A stretch of 64,000 nt of DNA from Acetobacteraceae bacterium (GTDB lineage Bacteria > Pseudomonadota > Alphaproteobacteria > Acetobacterales > Acetobacteraceae): the NCBI GenBank assembly GCA_027482245.1, contig JAIXWG010000015.1, positions 62,001 to 126,000 of the forward strand. Reading direction: 5' to 3'. Shown piece by piece: positions 16,858 to 24,963 of this stretch. The notes under the pieces were generated by a model that was given only the letters and a program-made list of their open reading frames with translations, was not told the DNA's origin and did not search any database. Position 1 is the first letter of the stretch, and the number at the start of each line of letters is the position of its first letter. Both the position numbers and the translations under genes were made by a program.

Positions 16858-17601
16858 TCAGCGGCCGCCGCCGATATCCACCAGCGTGCCCGTCATGTAG
16901 GAAGCGGCCGGAGAGAGCAGGAAGGTGATGAGGGCGGCCACCTCCTCCGGCTCCCCGGGCCTTCCCAGCGCGATGGCGGCGGTCATGGTCTTCAGGCGCT
17001 CCGCGCCCGCCTTGGCCTCATGCGTCGCGGTGCGGATCACGCCCGGCCGCACGGTGCAGACGCGGATGCCGAGTTTTCCCACCTCATTGGCGAGGCCGGC
17101 GGTGAAGCCATCGACGGCACCTTTCGCCGCAGCGTACATCACGCGGCCGGGCTGGCCGCCGAGCACGCTGGCGCGGGAGCCGACGTTGACGATGACGCCG
17201 CCCTCCCCGCCCCGATCCGTCGCCATGCGGCGCACGGCTTCGCGCGCGCAGAAGACGGTGGTTCGGAGGTTGCTGTCCATCATCCGGTCGTAATCGGCCG
17301 TGGTGAGGTCAGCGATCTTCGCATCCGCGCTGCCGCCGGCATTGTTCACCAGGCCCTTCACGGGGCCGATCGCATCGGCGGCTTCGAACAGCGCGGCGAT
17401 GCCGGCTTCCGTCTGCACATCGGCCTGCACGGCATGCGCCTTGCCGCCCGCGGCCTCGATCGCCGCGACGACACCGGCGGCGCTGTCGGCATCACGCGCA
17501 TAGTTCACGACGACGGTCCAGCCATCGGCGGCGGCGGCCTTGCAGGTCTCCGCCCCGATGCCGCGCCCGCCGCCCGTGACGATGAGAACGCCGCGGCTCA
17601 T
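16858..17601 (-). CDS. SDR family oxidoreductase
   Basis: This 247-residue classical short-chain dehydrogenase/reductase has the Rossmann motif TGGGRGIG at the N-terminus, NNAG near residue 88, a catalytic Tyr-x-x-x-Lys in YAAAKGAVDGF, and PGVIRT after it. The specificity is unknown. The ATG overlaps the BKACE stop (ATGA), so it probably acts in the same pathway, perhaps reducing a keto intermediate such as maleylacetate. That last point is speculation. Confidence 0.88.
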   Translation of the reverse strand: MSRGVLIVTGGGRGIGAETCKAAAADGWTVVVNYARDADSAAGVVAAIEAAGGKAHAVQADVQTEAGIAALFEAADAIGPVKGLVNNAGGSADAKIADLTTADYDRMMDSNLRTTVFCAREAVRRMATDRGGEGGVIVNVGSRASVLGGQPGRVMYAAAKGAVDGFTAGLANEVGKLGIRVCTVRPGVIRTATHEAKAGAERLKTMTAAIALGRPGEPEEVAALITFLLSPAASYMTGTLVDIGGGR

Positions 17602-18488
17602 CGGCTCCAGCCGCCGACCTGGGACAACTCGGCGCGGGCTTCGGCGGCGGTCATCGGCTCCACGCCGAATTCGCGCAGCAGGCGCACGGCGCGTTCCACC
17701 AGCACGGTGTTGCTGGTCGCGAGCTCGCCCTTGTTGAGGTAGATGTTGTCCTCCAGCCCGACGCGCACATGGCCGCCCAGCAGCCAGGCCTGCATCAGCA
17801 TGGGGAATTCCATCCGGCCGATGGCGAAGGCGGCCCAGGGGCTGCCGGGCGGCAGGATGGACTTCGCGTAGTTCAGCGTCTGCGGGTCCCAGTCGAAGCC
17901 CCAGCGGATGCCCATGCAGACCTGGAACAGGCAGGGGCCCTTCAGCACGCCCTGCTCCATCAGGTTTTTTGCTAATCCGATATCGCCGGAATCGAAGACT
18001 TCGAGTTCGGGGATGGTGCCGACGCTGTAGATCAGCTCGGCCATCTTCGTCACCGACCAGGGCGCGTTGATGACCACCGCATTGCCCGACCACATCGTGT
18101 TCAGGTCGAGCGTCGCGATCTCCGGCTTCAGGGCCACGATGTGCTCCACGCGCTTCTCCGGCGGCAGCAGCGTGCTGTTCGGGCCGGCGACGCGGGGGTT
18201 GTCGCGGGACGGGTCGAAGCGGCCGCCCGGGCCGGTCGTCAGGTTGATGACGACGTCGGTGCCGGAGGAGCGGACGCGGTCCACGACTTCCTTGTAGAGG
18301 TCGAGGGACATGGACGGCTTGCCCGTCTCCGGGTCGCGCACATGGATATGGGCGACGGCGGCGCCGGCCTTGGCGGCATCGATCGCGGCATTCGCGATCT
18401 GCTCCGGCGTGATCGGCAGGTAGGGAGTCTGCTCGGGGGTGGTGATGTTGCCCGTCACCGCGCAGGTGAGGATGACCTTGCGACGCAT
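17598..18488 (-). CDS. BKACE family beta-keto acid cleavage enzyme
   Basis: A 296-residue zinc enzyme of the DUF849/3-keto-5-aminohexanoate cleavage family. BKACEs condense a beta-keto acid with acetyl-CoA and release acetoacetate plus a CoA ester. His47 and His49 in AHIHVRDPETG match the zinc-binding pair of the family (H46/H48 in the reference Kce), and GPNSTLLPPE and GLEDNIYLNKGE are further family motifs. It lies four bases after the dioxygenase gene. Reported BKACE substrates include 3-oxoadipate, which would fit a hydroxyquinol pathway. Confidence 0.9.
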   Translation of the reverse strand: MRRKVILTCAVTGNITTPEQTPYLPITPEQIANAAIDAAKAGAAVAHIHVRDPETGKPSMSLDLYKEVVDRVRSSGTDVVINLTTGPGGRFDPSRDNPRVAGPNSTLLPPEKRVEHIVALKPEIATLDLNTMWSGNAVVINAPWSVTKMAELIYSVGTIPELEVFDSGDIGLAKNLMEQGVLKGPCLFQVCMGIRWGFDWDPQTLNYAKSILPPGSPWAAFAIGRMEFPMLMQAWLLGGHVRVGLEDNIYLNKGELATSNTVLVERAVRLLREFGVEPMTAAEARAELSQVGGWSR

Positions 18489-18492
18489 GTTC

Positions 18493-19359
18493 TCAGTCCT
18501 TCGCGGCGTGGGTGTCGGCATCCAGACGGGGGATGCGGAATTCGTAGGTGAGGCGGGCGGGCCTGCCATCCTTCTTGGAGGCTTCCCAATCCGTGACGAG
18601 GGAGGCCTTCACGCCGAAGACCGCATCGTCATGCAGGTAGGGATCGCCGTCCTTGAAGATATGCGTGATGAGGTCGCGGTAGCCCGGCTTCTTGATCCAG
18701 AAATGCACATGGGCGGGGCGCATCGGCCCTCGGCCCATCGCCGCCAGCACGCGGCCCACGGGGCCGTCATGCGGCACGGGGTAGGCGGCGGGGACGACGG
18801 TCGGGAAGGCGACCACGCCATCGGGGCCCGTCACGAAGCGGCCGCGCATGTTGTGCTCGTCGCCCAGCTGGCTGTCGTAGAAACCCTCCGGCGAGGTGTG
18901 CCAGGTATCGACCTGCGCGCCCTCCAGCGGATTGCCGTCGGCATCGAGGATGCGGATCTCGACATCCAGCGGCTCGCCCTCCACGCCCGGGGACATGTTC
19001 TCCCCGTTCTTCATCACCGGCGGATTCTCCCGATGGAAGGGGCCGAGGACCGTCGTCTCGCTGACCGATGCATGCGTGCGGTGGGCGATGGCGTCCACCA
19101 GCATCGACACGCCGAGGATGTCGGAGAGCAGGATCACCTCCTGCCGCTTGTCGTCACACCAGCGGCCGAGCTCGGTGATGAAGCCGATGCCCTGCTCCCA
19201 CTCCTCCGGCGTCAGTTCGACTTCCTTGACGAAGTCATGCACGTGGCGGATCAGCGCCGTCATGACCTTCTGCACCCGCGCATCGGCGTCGGGGCGGATG
19301 CGGCCGAGCACGGCCTCGGTCAGGTTCTCGCTGGTGTAGGTGATGTGGCCGTCGGCCAT
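18493..19359 (-). CDS. intradiol ring-cleavage dioxygenase, probably hydroxyquinol 1,2-dioxygenase
   Basis: This 288-residue non-heme Fe(III) enzyme cleaves a catechol-like ring between the hydroxyls. An N-terminal helical dimerisation domain (about 1-100) precedes the beta-sandwich. Candidate iron ligands are Tyr in EGFYDSQLG, Tyr in PAAYPVPHDG and the two His in RPAHVHFWIKK. The segment TVLGPFHRENPPVMKNGENM is typical of hydroxyquinol rather than catechol enzymes. AGGAG is seven bases from the ATG. Hydroxyquinol cleavage would give maleylacetate. Confidence 0.88.
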   Translation of the reverse strand: MADGHITYTSENLTEAVLGRIRPDADARVQKVMTALIRHVHDFVKEVELTPEEWEQGIGFITELGRWCDDKRQEVILLSDILGVSMLVDAIAHRTHASVSETTVLGPFHRENPPVMKNGENMSPGVEGEPLDVEIRILDADGNPLEGAQVDTWHTSPEGFYDSQLGDEHNMRGRFVTGPDGVVAFPTVVPAAYPVPHDGPVGRVLAAMGRGPMRPAHVHFWIKKPGYRDLITHIFKDGDPYLHDDAVFGVKASLVTDWEASKKDGRPARLTYEFRIPRLDADTHAAKD

Positions 19360-19388
19360 GGTGGTTCTCCTTCCCTCGGCGGGAATGA

Positions 19389-20423
19389 TCAGCGCATGTT
19401 CAGCACGACGCGCCCGCGCGTGCCGCGGGCGACGGAGGCGTAGCCGGCCGCGCCATCGGCCAGCGCGTGGCGTTCCGCGATGGCGGGGGCGGGGTAGGTG
19501 CCGGCTTCGAAGCCCGGGCGCAGCGCATCCATGAGCGGCGCGCATTCGGCCGCCTTGCGCTTCAGGCTGTCCACGCCGATCAGGCGGCATTCGCGGCGGT
19601 AGAAGGGGATCATCTCCACCTTCATGCCCTCACCGGGGCTGCCCGAGATGAGGATGGCGCGGCCGCCGAAGCCGAGCGCGGCGAGCGCCGCCTCCACCAG
19701 GTCCGGCCGGCCGACGCAGTCGAACACTACGTCGATCGCCTTGCCGCCGCTGGCCCTGGCGATCTGGGCGGCGAAGTCGGGCTCGTTCAGGTCGATGAAA
19801 TTGTCGGTCGCGTGCCGCGCGGGGGAGGCAGGGTCCGCCTGGCCGCGGCAGGCGGCGATCACCTGCGCGCCCTTGCCGCGGGCGATGCCGCAGGCGGCGC
19901 CGCCGACGCCGCCGCTGGCGCCGATGACCAGCAGCGTCTCGCCGGCCTTGATCTGCGCGTAGTCGAGCCCGATCCAGGCGCTGATGTAGTTCACCCCAAC
20001 CGCGCCGGCCTGTTCGAAGGTCAGGTTCGCGGGCTTGCGGGACAGCGCGGCCACCGGGACCGTGAGGTAGGCGGCGTGCGTGCCGTCCCGCGTGAAGCCG
20101 ATATCGCCGCCGGTGCCCCAGACCTCCGCGCCCAGCCATTCGGCGGGGCCGGCGACGACCACGCCGGCGAAGTCGCGGCCCGGCGTGCGGGGCGGCACGG
20201 TCTGCCGCATGCGGCCCAGCACGTTCTTCACGTCCGACGGGTTGATGGAGGCGGCATGGACCTCGACCAGCGCCTCGCCCTCCGCGGGCGGCGCCACGGG
20301 CATGCTCTCCACCGCCAGCACCTCCGGCCCGCCATGGCGCTGGAAGCGGAGCGCGGGGGCGTGGGCCGGGACATGACCGGGCAGGCTGGCGCGCGTGGCC
20401 AGGGCGAGCGGCGCGTCGTTCAT
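19389..20423 (-). CDS. zinc-independent MDR oxidoreductase (quinone reductase-like)
   Basis: This 344-residue medium-chain dehydrogenase/reductase has an N-terminal GroES-like domain (AASINPSDVKNVLGR) and a nucleotide-binding motif GASGGVGGAACGIARGKGA. No catalytic or structural zinc cysteines are visible, so it fits the quinone oxidoreductase/enoyl reductase branch. It is the first gene of the catabolic operon, next to the LacI-controlled promoter. An in-frame ATG 27 bases upstream (20450) has no ribosome-binding site. Maleylacetate or quinone reduction is an inference. Confidence 0.83.
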   Translation of the reverse strand: MNDAPLALATRASLPGHVPAHAPALRFQRHGGPEVLAVESMPVAPPAEGEALVEVHAASINPSDVKNVLGRMRQTVPPRTPGRDFAGVVVAGPAEWLGAEVWGTGGDIGFTRDGTHAAYLTVPVAALSRKPANLTFEQAGAVGVNYISAWIGLDYAQIKAGETLLVIGASGGVGGAACGIARGKGAQVIAACRGQADPASPARHATDNFIDLNEPDFAAQIARASGGKAIDVVFDCVGRPDLVEAALAALGFGGRAILISGSPGEGMKVEMIPFYRRECRLIGVDSLKRKAAECAPLMDALRPGFEAGTYPAPAIAERHALADGAAGYASVARGTRGRVVLNMR

Positions 20424-20453
20424 TGCGGGACGGTTCCTCAAGGCGTTCATCCC

Positions 20454-20504
20454 TTCGTAAGCATCGTCCGGAAGGGGGTCAAGCATTTTCTGCAATCGAT
20501 TGCA
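20454..20504 (-). promoter_or_regulatory. promoter of the catabolic operon with a LacI-type operator
   Basis: On the minus strand, -35 TTGACC (20477-20482) and -10 TACGAA (20454-20459) are 17 bp apart. Just upstream is the perfect palindrome TGCAATCGATTGCA (20491-20504) with the central CG typical of LacI-family operators. The divergent regulator gene starts at 20545, so the site can control both directions. Confidence 0.65.
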
Positions 20505-20544
20505 TTGCCCCAATCTCACCATGACGGGCTAAGATGGTGTCCCC

Positions 20545-21666
20545 ATGCCGCAACGCCGCCTTCCCCAGGACCCCGCCCCTGCCGCGCCCGCCTGCGAGCG
20601 CGTGACCATCCCTGCTGCGCCCATCGAGCGGGCGACAATCCCCGCGCCCGCGGAGCGGGCGACGATCGCCGACGTCGCCCGCGCGGCGGGGGTGCATGCC
20701 TCCACCGTCTCCCGCGCGCTCAACCCCGCCACGCGGGGCATGGTGACGGAAGCGGTGGCGCAGCGCGTGGCGCAGGCGGCCGCGGCGCTGGGGTGGCGGC
20801 CCTCCGCCCTCGCGGCGGGGCTGCGCACGCGGAAGTCCCGCACCATCGGCATCCTGGTGCCGGACCTCATCAACCCGATCTTCCCGCCCATCGTCCGCGC
20901 GGCCGAAGCGCTGCTGGCGGCGCAGGGCTATGCGACGCTGGTCGCCAACACCGACAACGACCCGGCGCGGGAGGAGATGCTGATCTCCCGCATGGCGGAG
21001 CATGTGGTGGACGGGCTGATGATGGCTTCCGCGGCGGAGGGCACGCATGCGATCGACCTCTGCGCCCGCTTCGGGATCCCGACCGTGCTGATCAACCGGC
21101 GCCTGCCGGGTGCCGCCACCTCCGCCGTCACGAATGACGACCGGCACGGGATCGGGCTGGCGGTGGCGCATCTGGTGGCGCTCGGCCATCGGCGCATCGC
21201 GCATCTCGCCGGCCCGCGCGGCGTCTCCACCGCCATCGACCGTCGCCAGGGCTTCGTGGAGGCCTTGCAGGCGGCCGGGCTGGAACCGGCCGCGATCGTG
21301 GATGCGTCGGGCTACACGCGGGGGGCGGGGCAGGCGGCGATGGAGGCGCTGCTGGCGGGGCCCGCCTTCACGGCCCTGGTCGCCGCGAACGATATGTTAT
21401 GCCTTGGCGTCTACGACGTGCTGCAGGCAAGCGGCCTTCGCGCCGGGGCCGACCTTTCCGTCACGGGCTTCAACGACATGCCCTTCGTGGACCTCATCGA
21501 CCCGCCGCTGACCACCATCCGCATCCAGCACGCCGCCATGGGGCGGGAGGCCGCGGAAGCGCTGCTGGCGGAGATGGCGGAACCCGCCACGCCCCGGCGC
21601 GACACGCGCCTGGTGCCCGAACTCGTCATCCGCGCCTCCACCCGCGCGGTCCAGCAGGAACAGTGA
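20545..21666 (+). CDS. LacI family transcriptional regulator
   Basis: This 373-residue repressor has an unusual 38-residue Pro/Ala-rich N-terminal extension, then the LacI helix-turn-helix ATIADVARAAGVHASTVSRA, the hinge helix around RPSALAAGLRTRKS, and a periplasmic-binding-protein-like effector domain (TIGILVPDLINPIF). It is divergent from the dioxygenase/BKACE operon and probably represses it through the palindrome at 20491-20504. The effector is unknown. Its stop overlaps the ATG of the phosphoesterase gene (TGATG). Confidence 0.93.
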   Translation: MPQRRLPQDPAPAAPACERVTIPAAPIERATIPAPAERATIADVARAAGVHASTVSRALNPATRGMVTEAVAQRVAQAAAALGWRPSALAAGLRTRKSRTIGILVPDLINPIFPPIVRAAEALLAAQGYATLVANTDNDPAREEMLISRMAEHVVDGLMMASAAEGTHAIDLCARFGIPTVLINRRLPGAATSAVTNDDRHGIGLAVAHLVALGHRRIAHLAGPRGVSTAIDRRQGFVEALQAAGLEPAAIVDASGYTRGAGQAAMEALLAGPAFTALVAANDMLCLGVYDVLQASGLRAGADLSVTGFNDMPFVDLIDPPLTTIRIQHAAMGREAAEALLAEMAEPATPRRDTRLVPELVIRASTRAVQQEQ

Positions 21667-22511
21667 TGCCCATCATCGTCGCCCAGGTCTCGGACGCGCA
21701 TCTCGGCCCGCGCACCACCGTCTTCCAGGCCAACATGGCCCGGATCGAGGCCGTGCTGCATGCGGACCCGCCGGCGGTGCTGGTGGCCAGCGGCGACCTC
21801 TCGCTGGATGGCGCGGATCGCGATGCGGACCTGTCCTTCGCCGCCACGGCGCTGCGCCGCGCCGCGGGCCGCGCGCCGCTGCTGGCCATCCCCGGCAACC
21901 ACGATGTCGGCAGCACGGCGGAGACGATGCCGACCCAGACCGTGGACGCGGCGCGGCTGGCGCGCTGGGACGGGATGCTGGGCGCCGATCGCTTCCTGCA
22001 TGACCTGGACGGGCCCGGCGGCGAATCCTGGCGCCTGATCGGGCTGAACACGGAGATCATGGGCACCGGCCTGGCGCGGGAGGCCGAGCAGGCCGCCTTC
22101 GTGGGCACGGCGCTGGAAGGGCTCGGCCGGCGGCGCATCGCGCTGTTCCTGCACAAGCCGCCCTACCTGAACGGGATGGAGGACGGCTTCGACTACTGGT
22201 CCGTGCCGCCCATCGCCCGCGCCACGCTGGTGCCGCTGCTGACCCATCCCGCGCTGCGGCTCGTCGCCTCCGGCCACCTGCACCTGCATCGCCTGGTGCG
22301 GCGGGGGGAGGTGATGCATGCCTGGGCGCCCCCGGCTTCCTTCGTCTGCGAGCCGGAGATGCAGCCGGGCATGCCCGGCGACCGCCTGGCCGGCTTCCTG
22401 CGGCACCGGCTGCATGCCGACCATGTGGAGGTCGAGCTCGTCTCCCCCAGCGGCATCCGGGCGCCCTTCCTGGAGGAAGTGCGGGCCGAGACCTACCCGC
22501 GGCCGGCCTGA
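21666..22511 (+). CDS. metallophosphoesterase (calcineurin-like)
   Basis: This 281-residue cytosolic phosphoesterase has the metal-binding motifs in order: VSDAHLG near the N-terminus, ASGDLSLDG, IPGNHDVG, and SGHLHLHRL near residue 200. These provide the di-metal centre of the calcineurin-like superfamily. The substrate could be a cyclic nucleotide, phosphodiester or nucleotide. It is translationally coupled to the LacI regulator gene, an uncommon pairing. Confidence 0.88.
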   Translation: MPIIVAQVSDAHLGPRTTVFQANMARIEAVLHADPPAVLVASGDLSLDGADRDADLSFAATALRRAAGRAPLLAIPGNHDVGSTAETMPTQTVDAARLARWDGMLGADRFLHDLDGPGGESWRLIGLNTEIMGTGLAREAEQAAFVGTALEGLGRRRIALFLHKPPYLNGMEDGFDYWSVPPIARATLVPLLTHPALRLVASGHLHLHRLVRRGEVMHAWAPPASFVCEPEMQPGMPGDRLAGFLRHRLHADHVEVELVSPSGIRAPFLEEVRAETYPRPA

Positions 22512-22555
22512 TGGGGTCCGCTCACAAAAGCGCGATCGTCCCATTTTTGCTGTTG

Positions 22556-22576
22556 TTGAGAAAGTAGATTTCTCAA
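22556..22576. promoter_or_regulatory. perfect 8-bp inverted repeat upstream of small membrane protein
   Basis: TTGAGAAA-N5-TTTCTCAA in an AT-rich stretch about 66 bases upstream of the ATG at 22643. The form suggests a dimeric regulator's operator, possibly metal-responsive given the nearby PepSY gene, but the protein is unknown. Confidence 0.4.
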
Positions 22577-22642
22577 CCGGTGATCGGTTTTCGGGCCAAG
22601 GGGGCCCGGCTATGACTACAACGTGGGCAAGCAGGGGCGGCA

Positions 22643-22843
22643 ATGTCGCAGACCAAGCACCAGAAGTCGGAGTTCCTGGGGTTGCGCGACCCCTATGCGG
22701 AGACACCTGCCGGTAGCGAGGTGCCCCGCCCGCCCGCCGGCCCGTTGATGACGCGGGAGAAGGCGGCGGAGCTGGGCCGGGCGGGCGCCGCCCTCGCCGT
22801 GCTGCTGCTGGCCATCGCGGTGGTCGTCGCCGCCATCAGCTGA
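22643..22843 (+). CDS. small single-span membrane protein, 66 residues
   Basis: Residues 1-42 are hydrophilic (MSQTKHQKSEFLGLRDPYAE), and one transmembrane helix occupies about 47-65 (AALAVLLLAIAVVVAAI) at the very C-terminus, giving a tail-anchored topology. The ribosome-binding site is weak. It precedes the PepSY gene by about 100 bases and may be transcribed with it. I do not recognise a family. Confidence 0.6.
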   Translation: MSQTKHQKSEFLGLRDPYAETPAGSEVPRPPAGPLMTREKAAELGRAGAALAVLLLAIAVVVAAIS

Positions 22844-22947
22844 CCCTGCGCGCCGATCCGGGCGCCGTCACGAAGCGTGACACTTCCTCACCCACGGGTG
22901 ATGGGCCATTAGGTAGGACAGCATCCGTGACCTGACGGATGTGAATC

Positions 22948-23856
22948 GTGACCAAGGCCCTGTTCCTGAAGCTGCATCGCTGGGTGGCGCTGGCCTCCGC
23001 CCTGCCGCTGATCGCCGTCATCCTCTCGGGCCTCGTGCTCTCCTTCGAACCGGCGCTGAAGGCGATGACGCCGGACGGCACCGTCACGCTGGAACGGCTG
23101 GACCGCATCATCGCCGCCGCACCCCAGGGCGGCGCGCTGGCGATCCAGGGCTATGCGGGCACGGCGAGCCTCGGCGGGCGCGGCGCCTCCACCACCTATG
23201 ACCTCGCGACCGGGCTGGCGGTGCAGCCGGACTTCCTGCCGGGCCTGTTCCGCACCATGCGGGGGCTGCATGAGCGGCTGCTGCTCGACCTCGGCTGGCT
23301 GGTCATCGCCAGCACCATCGCGCTGGTGCTGCTGGCGCTGGTCGGGCTGCTGCTCGGCCTGCCGAAGCTGCGCAACACGGTCGGCGGCTGGCACCGCGCG
23401 ACGGGTTGGGCGCTGCTGCCGCTGCTCGTCGGCAGCCCGCTGACCGGCCTGGCGCTGGCCTTCGGCATCACCTTCACAAGCCCCGTGCCGCCGCCCGCCG
23501 GCGCGGCGCCCCCGCTGGCGGAGACGATCCGCCAGGTGGCGGCAAAGCATGACCTGGACGGGCTCGACTTCATCCGCCCGATGCGGGGCGGGCAGCTGGT
23601 CCGCGTGCTGGACGACCGCGGCACCGCCATCGTCTATCGCGCGGGGCCGGAGGGGCTGGTGCGCCAGCCCGACAACTGGCCGCGCCTGCTGCATGAGGGT
23701 GGCTGGGGCGGCATCTGGGGCAGCGCCCTGAACCTCGTCACCTCGATCGCCCTGGTCGGGCTGCTCGGCACGGGGGTGTTCATCTGGGCGCGGCGGACGC
23801 TCGCCAAGCGGCGGGCGAAGGCCGCGCGGCGCCTCACGCCTTCGGCGGCAGGGTGA
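22948..23856 (+). CDS. PepSY-associated membrane protein
   Basis: This 302-residue inner-membrane protein of the PepSY_TM type has membrane segments at about residues 10-33, 118-140, 150-172 and 265-285. KLHRWVALASALPLIAVILS is the usual first helix, and the later helix carries GWHRATGWALLPLL, whose histidines resemble the haem-contacting histidines of iron-reductase-like relatives. The start is GTG. An inverted repeat CATCCGT-gacctg-ACGGATG (22922-22941) covers the likely ribosome-binding region and might modulate translation. A link to iron or siderophore reduction is an inference. Confidence 0.75.
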   Translation: MTKALFLKLHRWVALASALPLIAVILSGLVLSFEPALKAMTPDGTVTLERLDRIIAAAPQGGALAIQGYAGTASLGGRGASTTYDLATGLAVQPDFLPGLFRTMRGLHERLLLDLGWLVIASTIALVLLALVGLLLGLPKLRNTVGGWHRATGWALLPLLVGSPLTGLALAFGITFTSPVPPPAGAAPPLAETIRQVAAKHDLDGLDFIRPMRGGQLVRVLDDRGTAIVYRAGPEGLVRQPDNWPRLLHEGGWGGIWGSALNLVTSIALVGLLGTGVFIWARRTLAKRRAKAARRLTPSAAG

Positions 23857-24727
23857 TTCCCGTCAGCGCCTGCCAGACGCGGATGACGAAGCCATCATCG
23901 GCGCGGCCATGGCCCATGGCGCTGGCGGCGGTGAAAAGCTGCTGCGCCTGGGTCGCCAGCGGCACAGGGTGGTTCAGCCCGCGCGCCATCTCTGCCACCA
24001 GGCCGAGGTCCTTGACGAAGATGTCCACCGCGCTGCGGGGCGCGTCGTCGCCGGTCAGCACGCGGGCCATCCGGTTCTCGAACATCCAGGAATTGCCGGC
24101 GGCACTCGTCACGACGTCATAGAGCTGCTGCGGATCGGCGCCCGCGCGGATGCCGAGCGCCATCGCCTCCGCCGCCACGGCGATGTGCACGCCAGCCAGC
24201 AGCTGGTGCACGACCTTGACGGTGGCGCCGATGCCGGGCGCGTCGCCGAGTTCCCAGACCTTGCTGGCGACCGCATCCAGCACCGGCCGCGCCTTGGCGA
24301 AGGCGGCCGGGCTGCCGGAGGCCATGACCGTCATCTCGCCGGCCGCGGCCTTGGCGGCACCGCCCGACACCGGCGCATCGAGGTAGAGGAAGCCGGCGGC
24401 TTCGGCGCGCTCCGCCAGCTTCTTCGCATCGGCCGGGCCCATGGTGGCGGAGGAGAGGATGACGGCGCCGGGGGCGAGGCGCGGCGCGCAGCCCTCCGGC
24501 CCGAACAGCGCGGCTTCGGTCTGCGCGGCATTCACCACCAGCAGCAGCACGGCCTCCGTGCCCGGTGCGATCCCGGCGGCGCTGGCCGCGGTGGCGCCGC
24601 CGGCGGCGGCGAATTCGGCGCGGGCGCTGTCGCGCATGTCGCAGCCCGTGGTCGCCAGGCCCGCGCGGTGGCAGGACAGCGCCGCGCCCATGCCCATGGC
24701 CCCGAGGCCGATCACCGCCACCTTCAT
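23834..24727 (-). CDS. NAD-dependent 3-hydroxyacid dehydrogenase, L-threonate dehydrogenase-like
   Basis: This 297-residue beta-hydroxyacid dehydrogenase has the N-terminal Rossmann motif VIGLGAMGMGAA, the substrate loop DAPVSGGAAKAAAG and the catalytic-lysine region GATVKVVHQLLAG. NSWMFENRMARVL and VDIFVKDLGLV are features I associate with LtnD rather than with 3-hydroxyisobutyrate dehydrogenase. The usual partners (four-carbon acid sugar kinase, OtnC) are not adjacent, so the substrate stays uncertain. The ATG at 24727 is the only good start. Its end slightly overlaps the convergent PepSY gene. Confidence 0.83.
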   Translation of the reverse strand: MKVAVIGLGAMGMGAALSCHRAGLATTGCDMRDSARAEFAAAGGATAASAAGIAPGTEAVLLLVVNAAQTEAALFGPEGCAPRLAPGAVILSSATMGPADAKKLAERAEAAGFLYLDAPVSGGAAKAAAGEMTVMASGSPAAFAKARPVLDAVASKVWELGDAPGIGATVKVVHQLLAGVHIAVAAEAMALGIRAGADPQQLYDVVTSAAGNSWMFENRMARVLTGDDAPRSAVDIFVKDLGLVAEMARGLNHPVPLATQAQQLFTAASAMGHGRADDGFVIRVWQALTGITLPPKA

Positions 24728-24774
24728 CGCCCGAACCCCCTGCCTGTCGGCCGCACCCTTACCGGGTGCGTGGC

Positions 24775-24864
24775 TCATGACAAGGCAAGCCGCGCGATCT
24801 GCACGAGGGCGGAGATGACGAGCAGCACCAGGACGATGCGGCCGAGCTTGTCGGGGGAAGGCAT
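24775..24864 (-). CDS. putative 29-residue membrane peptide
   Basis: The frame starts at ATG 24862-24864, reads MPSPDKLGRIVLVLL and ends ARLALS before TGA. Almost the whole peptide after residue 8 is one hydrophobic helix (VLVLLVISALVQIA). There is no good Shine-Dalgarno. It lies alone between the LtnD-like gene and a repeat. The composition fits a real single-span small protein, but conservation is untested. Confidence 0.35.
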   Translation of the reverse strand: MPSPDKLGRIVLVLLVISALVQIARLALS

Positions 24865-24904
24865 GGGCGAGGAAATGGTTACGGGCGCATCGGTGTCCAA
24901 GGGC

Positions 24905-24960
24905 GGGGGAGCGCTGCTCCCCCGAACCCCCTCGCCAGGGTCCAGCGGGACCCTGGACCG
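24905..24960. repeat. two-hairpin intergenic repeat, copy 3
   Basis: GGGGGAGC-gct-GCTCCCCC (24905-24923) and CCAGGGTCC-agcg-GGACCCTGG (24935-24956), nearly identical to copies 1 and 2. It ends directly at the stop codon of the MarR gene. Confidence 0.8.
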
Positions 24961-24963
24961 CGA

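Noticed and set aside
20500..20535. Plus-strand promoter for the LacI gene (TTGCCC with TAAGAT)
   Set aside because: The 19-bp spacing and a start only about 10 bases before the ATG make it too weak to list as a feature.
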